NCBI GenBank assembly: GCA_025351325.1 | Contig: JANXWE010000242.1 | Location: 1 to 41,044 of the forward strand | Direction: 5' to 3' | DNA length: 41,044 nucleotides | Source of the DNA: Fimbriiglobus sp. | GTDB lineage: Bacteria > Planctomycetota > Planctomycetia > Gemmatales > Gemmataceae | Shown here: positions 35,107-41,044 of the stretch, piece by piece | How positions within the stretch are numbered: the stretch's first letter is position 1 | How the letters are laid out: each line of letters begins with the position of its first letter | The notes under the pieces: model-generated | Databases searched by the model: none | Told to the model about the DNA's origin: nothing | Seen by the model: only the letters and a program-made list of their open reading frames with translations | Position numbers and translations under genes: made by a program

Positions 35107-36675
35107 TCAAAGTAATTCGGAATCGGCGAATTCCACGAGACGTTTCTTGCGATTGTCTTCTTTGAGCTTTTTGATACCCCGGGCTTCGATCTGGCGGATC
35201 CGTTCTCGAGTGATGTTGTACCGCTTGGCCACTTCGTCGAGGGTTCGCATAGTGCCGTCGAGCAGCCCGAACCGGAGCTCGATGACTTCGCGTTCACGTT
35301 GGGCCAACGACTTCAACACTTCGGTGATCCGTTGTTTCAGCAAGCGGGCATCGGCGTTTTTGCCGGGTGTTTGAACGCTGGCATCGCTCAAGAAATCTTC
35401 GAGAGCACGGTCGCCATCGCCGCCGATCGGCTCGTGCAAACTAATTGGCTGACGACCGATGGATCGGAGTTGACGGATCTCATCGAGTGGAACTTGCAAG
35501 GCAATCGCGATCTCTTCTTCGGTCGCGTCGCGGCCCAACTGCGCCGCCATTTCCGTCTTCTTACGCTCCACTTTGGCAAACATCCCGACCTGATGACACG
35601 GCACGCGAACCGTGCGAGCGTGATCGGCCAAGGCGCGTTGGACGCCTTGTCGGATCCACCAGGTCGCGTAAGTCCCGAATTTGTACCCGAGGCGATGCTC
35701 GTATTTATCGACGGCCCGCATTAAGCCGCGGTTGCCTTCTTGGATCAAGTCGTTGAACGGCAACCCGCGGTTCCGGTAGTTCTTGGCAATACTGACCACG
35801 AGACGCAAGTTCGCTTCCGCCAGTTCTCGACGCACCTTTTGGTAAGACTTCTGCCGGGATCGTAAAATCTTGACCGCTTTCTCGAACTCGGAATGGGTCA
35901 TGTGCAGTTTGTTTTGGGCGTCCGTGAGGAGATCCTGCTTCGAGGGATCCTCGGTAACAGTGGCGACGATATCGCGCAGCTCGCGGGCTTGGTCGACCAA
36001 CGTGAACACCCAGCGCTCCAGCGCCTCCGTTCGCGGTGACAACTCCTGCATCAATCCACGGATTTGCATCAACCGTTTCAATCGTTCCCGACGCCACTCA
36101 CTCGACTTTTTGGTGCTGAGGACGCCCAGGCCATCCGCAAACCGTTTCGCTTCGGTCTGAAGCAGCAATTTGATTTTCGGAAGATGCTCGGCGAACCGGG
36201 CCAGAATCTGTTCCCGGCTGAGCTTCAACTCTTCGCAAGAGTAGACATCAATCGTCGGATCGACGGCCGCTTTACCCGCTTTGACCCTTTGGAATACCGC
36301 CGAAGCCTCACCTAAAACGAACGGGCAGATCAAAGCGGCCGCGCGGAAACGCGCCCGGCCCCGCTCCAAACGCACCGCGAGAGTCCGCTCGTCGTCTTTG
36401 TTCAGCAATCGAATGGCGCCCATCTGGCGCAAATACAGACCCAGCGAATCATCGGCCCCGGTCGAAGGTTCTTCGACAAGGGCCGCGCCCTCCGTCGGCA
36501 GTGGTTCGTCGTCTCGGAACGTCTTGGCGACCGGTTTCCCGGCGATCAGTCCGGGTTCCGATGCTTCTTCTTCATCGTCGACGCCTTCGGATGCCAACGC
36601 ATCCAGCTCCTTGAGCCGATCTTCGACCGAAGACGTGCGCGGTTCAGTATCGTCCGAGTTCAACTTCCGGCTCAT
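35107..36675 (-). CDS. Sigma-70 family RNA polymerase sigma factor (RpoD-like)
   Basis: A 522-residue group 1/2 sigma factor. After an acidic N-terminus, region 1.2 is [16 protein letters not shown] (about 76-91). A non-conserved helical segment of about 170 residues (115-285) separates it from region 2 ([54 protein letters not shown]; 287-343), whose 2.3/2.4 part matches promoter-melting and -10 recognition sequences. Region 3 (about 360-440) includes [16 protein letters not shown]. Region 4 (about 450-515) ends in the helix-turn-helix [20 protein letters not shown] that reads the -35. It lacks a classical region 1.1, so it may be the primary factor in a divergent form or a second housekeeping-like factor. 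Confidence 0.92.
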   Translation of the reverse strand: MSRKLNSDDTEPRTSSVEDRLKELDALASEGVDDEEEASEPGLIAGKPVAKTFRDDEPLPTEGAALVEEPSTGADDSLGLYLRQMGAIRLLNKDDERTLAVRLERGRARFRAAALICPFVLGEASAVFQRVKAGKAAVDPTIDVYSCEELKLSREQILARFAEHLPKIKLLLQTEAKRFADGLGVLSTKKSSEWRRERLKRLMQIRGLMQELSPRTEALERWVFTLVDQARELRDIVATVTEDPSKQDLLTDAQNKLHMTHSEFEKAVKILRSRQKSYQKVRRELAEANLRLVVSIAKNYRNRGLPFNDLIQEGNRGLMRAVDKYEHRLGYKFGTYATWWIRQGVQRALADHARTVRVPCHQVGMFAKVERKKTEMAAQLGRDATEEEIAIALQVPLDEIRQLRSIGRQPISLHEPIGGDGDRALEDFLSDASVQTPGKNADARLLKQRITEVLKSLAQREREVIELRFGLLDGTMRTLDEVAKRYNITRERIRQIEARGIKKLKEDNRKKRLVEFADSELL

Positions 36676-37161
36676 CTCGATATCACCGTTCTGTGTTCTT
36701 GTGAATCCGGCTGTGCGGAAGCAGTTTAGGGTGTTTTGTCAGGAGAATTCGACACCCGGTGAATACGGGCATCGAAGCGAACTTGCCGAACTGGCAAGTC
36801 GGACAACACAATTGCAGTGATCCAGCTAGTGTAAGTTGTTCGTGACCCGAAAGCCTTGAGCCAGCACGAGACTGATCGATCTACCCTGAAAGAGTCTTCG
36901 GCTGCTATCCTACGGTTCAAGCATACCACCGACCAGACTCCGATGCGGAGTCGAATTCCGAAACGGGTTCCTAATTTCGGGAAAGCTCAAGAAGTTCATT
37001 AAAGTATACCCTCCCCAATCACTCAAGCTAATAAAAAGTGGCCAGGGTGGAATGAAACCGGTTCAGCAAGGGGAAAATCCATCAACGCTTTTACGCAGTT
37101 CTCGAACCGATTGCACGGTCGCCGACCCTACGACTGTCGCCCGTCGGATTCACCCCGTCGG
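36676..37161. other. Divergent intergenic region between sigma factor and scpB
   Basis: About 485 bases that must hold both promoters. Small hairpins are visible: CTTGCC-GAACT-GGCAAG (36782-36798) and GACTCC-GATGC-GGAGTC (about 36936-36952). A T/A-rich stretch near 36990-37035 (TTAAAGTATACC, CTAATAAAAAG) could carry a scpB promoter, but no clear -35/-10 pair is supported. No tRNA, 6S, SRP or other known RNA was recognised. Confidence 0.45.
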
Positions 37162-37725
37162 ATGAAAGATCGCGTGCTGGAACCGCTCGGAACCGGACTC
37201 GCTGTCGATTCCAATTCACGAACTTTGGTGCTCGCTCGACTCGAAGCCGCCTTTTTCTTGGCGGAAGAACCGCTGACGCTTCGCCGCCTCACGGAAATCG
37301 TCGGTGCGAAGCACTCAACTGAAACTCGTCAACTGGTAGCCCGCCTGCGCGAACTGTTACAATCGTCCGAATCGGCTTTCCAGATTGAGGAAATCGGGGG
37401 CGGTTTTCAACTCTTGACGCCGGAGCGATATCTGCCCTGGCTCAGTCGACTCCGGAGGCCTGGTCACGGCGATCGACTGACACCCGCCCTTTTGGAAACA
37501 CTCACGATTTTGGCGTACAAACAACCGATGACACGGGCGGAATTCGAAGCGATTCGAGGGGTCGATTGCAGCGAACATTTGCGCATGCTCGTCGAAAGAA
37601 GATTGGTGCGCACCCTGGGCCGACAAGATTCGCTGGGTCGCCCGCAACTCTATGGAACATCCAAAGAATTTTTGCACGTGTTCGGTTTCGACACACTCGA
37701 CGGGTTACCGGCTAAAGATGGTTGA
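37162..37725 (+). CDS. scpB: SMC-Scp complex subunit ScpB
   Basis: A 187-residue protein of the condensin subunit ScpB family, a dimeric winged-helix protein that with ScpA bridges the SMC heads during chromosome organisation. Two winged-helix modules are visible: first from LARLEAAFFLAEEPLTLRRL (about 25-45) to GFQLLTPERYLPWL; second with LTPALLETLTILAYKQPMTRAEFEAIRGVD (about 111-140), the strongest ScpB signature, and the C-terminal GRPQLYGTSKEFLHVFGF. Start 37162 (MKDRVLEPLG) is preferred over TTG 37111, although neither has a strong ribosome site. scpA is not adjacent, unlike in most bacteria. Confidence 0.92.
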   Translation: MKDRVLEPLGTGLAVDSNSRTLVLARLEAAFFLAEEPLTLRRLTEIVGAKHSTETRQLVARLRELLQSSESAFQIEEIGGGFQLLTPERYLPWLSRLRRPGHGDRLTPALLETLTILAYKQPMTRAEFEAIRGVDCSEHLRMLVERRLVRTLGRQDSLGRPQLYGTSKEFLHVFGFDTLDGLPAKDG

Positions 37726-37880
37726 GTTGCGATCATAACTCGGGGGAAGTCGCAGATTGTATTTTTAGAATTTAACATAATAATCCAATTTCTTTCGAGA
37801 CGGTTCGGTATCGTTTCCTACTTTGTATCCAACCGCTCGTCTCGAGCGGACAATACGCCCCTCGGGCCTGGAGAATCGAA

Positions 37881-38243
37881 ATGGCGAAGTCGAAATCGGA
37901 AGACGGTTCGTTGAACAAACGGCAAATGGTGCAAGCGGCATTCGAAGCCAAAGGGGATATCGGCCCCGGCGAACTGCAAGCCTACATTTCGCAAACGTAC
38001 GGTCGAGAAATCCCGATCAACATCATCTCCTCGTACAAATCGCAGATCAAAAACAAACTCGGCCTCGGTCGCAAAAATAAAAAACGGGGCCGTCCGGTCG
38101 GTTCTCTCAAGGTGCCGAAAGCGGCCGGGGCTTCCAAAATGGTGAACCTCGACGACCTCGAGGCCATCAACGCCTTGGTCAAGCGGATGGGCGCCGACAA
38201 AGTCATCGCGATGGCGAACTTGGCCCACAGCTTCTCGAAATAA
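37881..38243 (+). CDS. Small basic hypothetical protein, possibly DNA-binding
   Basis: A 120-residue, lysine-rich protein with GGAG seven bases before its ATG. N-terminal half: LNKRQMVQAAFEAKGDIGPGELQAYI and NIISSYKSQIKNKLG, a helix-rich pattern like a small winged-helix or nucleoid-associated domain. A basic linker KNKKRGRPVGS (about 66-76) resembles an AT-hook (core RGRPxG, compare GRP). The C-terminal half (MVNLDDLEAINALVKRMGADKVIAMANLA) is a predicted helical pair. No catalytic motif. DNA binding is inferred only from the basic, AT-hook-like linker. It precedes tRNA-Leu. Confidence 0.72.
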   Translation: MAKSKSEDGSLNKRQMVQAAFEAKGDIGPGELQAYISQTYGREIPINIISSYKSQIKNKLGLGRKNKKRGRPVGSLKVPKAAGASKMVNLDDLEAINALVKRMGADKVIAMANLAHSFSK

Positions 38244-38253
38244 TTCCCCCGAC

Positions 38254-38274
38254 CCGAGTCGAATACCGACTCGG
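38254..38274 (+). terminator. Hairpin between the small basic protein gene and tRNA-Leu
   Basis: A perfect 8-bp stem CCGAGTCG/CGACTCGG (38254-38261, 38267-38274) with a 5-nt loop, ending five bases before the tRNA. It lacks a T-run, so it may terminate weakly or mark a processing site. Confidence 0.45.
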
Positions 38275-38279
38275 ACTGC

Positions 38280-38362
38280 GGGCGAGTGGCGGAATGGTAG
38301 ACGCCGGGGACTTAAAATCCCCTGTCCGTAAGGATGTGTGGGTTCGAGTCCCACCTCGCTCA
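38280..38362 (+). tRNA. tRNA-Leu, anticodon UAA
   Basis: An 83-nt type II tRNA. The acceptor stem GGGCGAG pairs with CTCGCTC (one G-U); D arm GCGGAATGGTAGACGC; anticodon arm GGGGA-CTTAAAA-TCCCC gives anticodon UAA (reads UUA, UUG); long variable arm TGTCCGTAAGGATGT; T arm GTGGG-TTCGAGT-CCCAC; discriminator A at 38362. The 3' CCA is not encoded. Confidence 0.96.
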
Positions 38363-38398
38363 TTCTCAACTTCGGCGACCGTCTGAAAGCGGACTCCT

Positions 38399-39013
38399 TT
38401 GCTGGACACCACGATTCGCCGCTGCATCGATCCGACGTTGAAGCGCGTCGCGGCTGGACTTGCTTATTTGGGCCTCAGTGCCAATGCGATCACAATCCTC
38501 GGCTTCGGATTCGGACTGTCGAGTTGGGTCGCACTGGCGTTCACAGAATATTCGCCCGCGTTGATTTTCATCATCGCGAACCGGATATTCGATGGCCTCG
38601 ATGGTGCACTCGCTCGCAGATTGGGATCGACCGACCTCGGCGGCTATCTGGACATCACACTCGACTTCATTTTTTACGCGGGCGTCCCGTTCTTTTTCGC
38701 GGTCGGACAACCCACTCTCGCACTACCCGCCGCATTCCTCGTGTTCAGTTTCGTCGGAACCGGGAGTTCCTTCCTCGCGTTCGCCAGCATCGCCGCCAAG
38801 CGCGGGTCGTTGAATACGACCTCCAAATCAAAAGCGATCCATTACCTCGGCGGTCTCACGGAAGGAACTGAAACAGTTGCCCTATTTATACTGATTTGCC
38901 TCATTCCGGAGTGGTTCGCCTACTTGGCGTGGGGCTTCGGCGGGCTATGCTGGCTCACGACAGCCGCCCGCATTTATACGGCGTATCAAACGTTCCGAGA
39001 GCAGCAAGCATGA
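38399..39013 (+). CDS. CDP-alcohol phosphatidyltransferase family membrane enzyme
   Basis: A 204-residue integral membrane enzyme that transfers a phosphatidyl (or CDP-linked) group to an alcohol, as in phospholipid head-group synthesis. It starts at TTG 38399 (MLDTTIRRCIDPTLKR). The active-site motif is DGLDGALARR (65-74) with the later acidic pair D85 and D89 (GGYLDITLD); the spacing between AR and the Gly is one residue shorter than in PgsA. About five or six hydrophobic segments are seen. The head-group acceptor is unknown. Its stop overlaps the start of the next gene (ATGA at 39010-39013). Confidence 0.87.
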   Translation: MLDTTIRRCIDPTLKRVAAGLAYLGLSANAITILGFGFGLSSWVALAFTEYSPALIFIIANRIFDGLDGALARRLGSTDLGGYLDITLDFIFYAGVPFFFAVGQPTLALPAAFLVFSFVGTGSSFLAFASIAAKRGSLNTTSKSKAIHYLGGLTEGTETVALFILICLIPEWFAYLAWGFGGLCWLTTAARIYTAYQTFREQQA

Positions 39014-40116
39014 CCCCGAAAAATCGCCGCCAATTTTTAGGCACGAGCGCCGCCCTCGCATTGGGATTGGGCTGCGGAAAGAAATCCAACTCTGGCCCAT
39101 TCGCCGGGCGCGAGCTGAATATCTTTGCGTATGGCGGGGGCCACGAAGCGACGATGCGCGGGGTGTTCGTGCCGCATTTTGAAGCGCTCACGGGGGCGAG
39201 TGTGACGATCCACGCCGGCTGGCGGGATAGCATGGCCCGGTTGAAAGCCTCGCCGAAAAATGCTCCGCCATTCGATATGATGATCACCGATGCAATTGAA
39301 GGGTACCCCGCGGCCCGCGAAGGATTGTTCGCACAACTTGATCCCCTCGCCATTCCGAATCTCACCAATCTCTACCCGGCGACACTCGACAATTGGATTG
39401 TGAAGCAAGGTTATGGAATCACCTATCCGGACTCCGTGCTGACATTCGCGTTTCATAAAACCGCGGTTCCCGATGCCCCGGTCACCTGGGCCGATCTCCT
39501 GCGGCCCGCACTCGCCGGGAAACTGGGACTCTACAAAGAATTTTACATGTCGCTGTACACATTCGCGTGTGCTCTCGCCGAACTCGAAGGGAAGCCCGGT
39601 ACGGCACGACAGTTGATCGAAACAAACATCGATTCCGTCGTGGCTTTTGCCAAGTTGCATCGCCACCGGGTGAAATATTGGTGGCCGACATCCACGGCGA
39701 TGATCCTGAGTTTGGCCAACCGCGACTGTGCTGCCGGAAACATGCACAGCCCGGAATATTTGCAGGCCCTGCGGGAAAAGCCCGAACTCGGAGCCACCAT
39801 CCCGCTCGCGGATCGCGCGTTCGTGCAAGTGTTCTGGGCCGTGACGGCGGGAAGCCCGAATCGCGACCTCGCCGAACTCGCGATCAACGAACTCTTTTCG
39901 TACGAGATGCAACTCGGGTTTTCCCAACGGGGCCAAGCGACATCACGACTGGACGTCGCGGAAAAAATGGCGGCGGTCGATCCCGTTTGGAAAAGTCTAT
40001 ATCCTCACAACCGGCGACAATTTTCCGATCTGAACTATTACCCCTACGACACTTATGCCAAGCAGTGGAACGACCTCTCCGACCGCTGGGATCGCACCGT
40101 CCTCCGCGACGGTTGA
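39010..40116 (+). CDS. ABC transporter periplasmic binding protein (PotD/Fbp-like), lipoprotein
   Basis: A 368-residue extracellular solute-binding protein. The N-terminus (MTPKNRRQFLGTSAALALGLGCGKK) combines a twin-arginine-like RRQFLG with a lipobox cysteine at about 22, so it is probably a membrane-anchored lipoprotein. The mature part starts GRELNIFAYGGGHEATMRGVF, a strand-loop typical of the polyamine/iron/phosphonate cluster of type II binding proteins; later LGLYKEFYMSLYTFACALAELEG and AFVQVFWAVTAGSPN. Polyamine, Fe(III) and 2-aminoethylphosphonate remain possible ligands. The ATPase gene overlaps its 3' end; the permeases presumably lie past the window. Confidence 0.86.
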   Translation: MTPKNRRQFLGTSAALALGLGCGKKSNSGPFAGRELNIFAYGGGHEATMRGVFVPHFEALTGASVTIHAGWRDSMARLKASPKNAPPFDMMITDAIEGYPAAREGLFAQLDPLAIPNLTNLYPATLDNWIVKQGYGITYPDSVLTFAFHKTAVPDAPVTWADLLRPALAGKLGLYKEFYMSLYTFACALAELEGKPGTARQLIETNIDSVVAFAKLHRHRVKYWWPTSTAMILSLANRDCAAGNMHSPEYLQALREKPELGATIPLADRAFVQVFWAVTAGSPNRDLAELAINELFSYEMQLGFSQRGQATSRLDVAEKMAAVDPVWKSLYPHNRRQFSDLNYYPYDTYAKQWNDLSDRWDRTVLRDG

Positions 40117-41044
40117 CGCCGTCCGTCTCGAGGATATTCATTTTCGTTATGGCCGCGAAAGCGTCCTCCACCGAGTGTCGTTGGCTTTGCCACGTGGTTG
40201 TTTTTTCACATTGCTCGGCCCGTCCGGTTGCGGCAAAACAACCCTCCTCCAACTCATCGGTGGCTACCTAAAACCCACTGCCGGCACAATTTGGTTGGGT
40301 GGCAAAAATGTGACGAGCACTCCACCGGAAGCTCGGAACGCCGGGATGGTCTTCCAAAATTATGCCCTGTTTCCGCACCTCACGGCCGAGGAAAACGTTG
40401 CGTTCGGGTTGCGGGTTCGTGGCGTTTCCAAATCCGAGCGCACCCAACGAGTTTCGGAGATGTTCGACCTCGTCGGACTCGGGCCGGCCGAACGGTCCCG
40501 GAAACCGGACGCACTCTCCGGTGGCCAGCAACAACGCGTGGCCTTGGCACGAGCACTCGCATTCCGTCCGGACGTACTTCTCTTGGATGAACCACTCGCG
40601 AACCTGGATCGGCAGTTGCGAGATCGCATGAGACTTGAACTCCGACGCATTCACAACGCAGCCGACAGCACGACTCTCCTCGTGACGCACGATCAAATAG
40701 AAGCGTTGGCACTGTCCGATATCGTCGGTGTCATGAACGGGGGGTCACTCTTACAAGTCGGCCCACCCCAACAAGTGTACGACCACCCGCGCACGCCATT
40801 CGTCGCCACGTTCCTCGGGGACGCGAACTTGCTCGATGGCCCACTCGTCGGTAGAAGCGAGAATGAATTGGTCATGGTTCGCCCCGAATCGGTTCAGATT
40901 TCAACCGAGCCATTGCCGTTGCGTTGGAACTGGCCGGGCCGGGTGACCCGCAGAACATTTCAGGGGGCGGATGTGCTGATGGAAGTTAATTGCGAAGGGT
41001 TCAATTTAAATGTGCGCGCACGGCGCGAACTATCCAACTCCGAG
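40055..41044 (+). CDS. ABC transporter ATP-binding protein (PotA/FbpC-like), C-terminus cut
   Basis: An open frame of 330 codons that runs off the right edge. The ABC domain is complete: Walker A GPSGCGKT (55-62), Q-loop GMVFQNYALFPHL, signature LSGGQQQR, Walker B VLLLDEPLANLD, switch His in LLVTHDQIEAL. After about residue 250 a TOBE-type domain begins (MVRPESVQIS, VTRRTFQGADVLMEV), as in PotA, FbpC and MalK. The only in-frame standard start codon is ATG 40055, which lies 62 bases inside the binding-protein gene and has no clear ribosome site; the family sequence proper begins near VRLEDIHFRYG (residue 23). The true start is therefore uncertain. Confidence 0.88.
   Translation, partial: MPSSGTTSPTAGIAPSSATVDAVRLEDIHFRYGRESVLHRVSLALPRGCFFTLLGPSGCGKTTLLQLIGGYLKPTAGTIWLGGKNVTSTPPEARNAGMVFQNYALFPHLTAEENVAFGLRVRGVSKSERTQRVSEMFDLVGLGPAERSRKPDALSGGQQQRVALARALAFRPDVLLLDEPLANLDRQLRDRMRLELRRIHNAADSTTLLVTHDQIEALALSDIVGVMNGGSLLQVGPPQQVYDHPRTPFVATFLGDANLLDGPLVGRSENELVMVRPESVQISTEPLPLRWNWPGRVTRRTFQGADVLMEVNCEGFNLNVRARRELSNSE

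Noticed and set aside
36726-36929. Small minus frame (67 codons) upstream of the sigma factor
   Set aside because: No ribosome site or protein-like composition; more likely promoter region.

Overview
The window looks like a chromosomal segment from a planctomycete, most likely family Gemmataceae. This is inferred from gene content, not from a database search. The pointers are a DUF1559 type IV-pilin-like protein, a class I methyltransferase with the MethyTransf_Reg domain, a choice-of-anchor C protein, an Rpn-family nuclease with Gly-Arg-Thr-Glu repeats, a POT transporter with a large extra domain, an Asp/Glu-rich zinc-ribbon membrane protein, a sigma-70 factor with a long inter-domain segment, moderately high GC, frequent GTG/TTG starts and scattered housekeeping genes (rnpA-yidD away from rpmH and yidC, scpB without scpA, sbcC without sbcD). 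No phage, plasmid backbone, CRISPR array or rRNA is visible.

Layout. 1-6300: a truncated small hypothetical gene, an exported M20 amidohydrolase, an orphan ParA ATPase divergent from type III glutamine synthetase, and an Rpn-type nuclease. 6300-8340: a Tat-exported intradiol dioxygenase-like protein and a eukaryote-type NADP isocitrate dehydrogenase. 8340-13600 (minus strand): MethyTransf_Reg methyltransferase, J-protein, choice-of-anchor C protein, rnpA, yidD and a small methyltransferase, the last three chained by 4-base overlaps, with a degenerate receiver-domain gene upstream. 13970-18200 (minus): a compact operon of SMP-30/gluconolactonase-like protein, exported sulfite-oxidase-family enzyme and an exported terpene-cyclase-fold repeat protein. 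18430-23870 (plus): POT transporter, patatin lipoprotein, HpcH/HpaI aldolase, MscL, class IV aminotransferase. 23880-26520 (minus): DUF481 outer-membrane protein, DUF1559 protein and a small secreted protein whose 5' end carries a 7-bp tandem repeat. 26670-35100: SbcC-like ATPase, SRPBCC protein, zinc-ribbon membrane protein, ABC-F ATPase, PQQ-type beta-propeller, a three-helix membrane protein. 35100-41044: sigma-70 factor, ScpB, a small basic protein, tRNA-Leu(UAA), a CDP-alcohol phosphatidyltransferase and the start of a polyamine/iron-type ABC importer (binding protein and ATPase, cut by the window edge).

The most interesting signal is at 26442-26530. Eight perfect copies of a heptamer sit directly after a Shine-Dalgarno/ATG and before a signal-peptide-coding frame. 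With eight copies the ATG is out of frame; seven or ten copies would put it in frame, so this is a textbook-shaped candidate phase-variation switch upstream of a pilin-like gene. Second are three long intergenic inverted repeats (457-530, 1964-2059, 24902-24993) with unrelated sequences but the same architecture.
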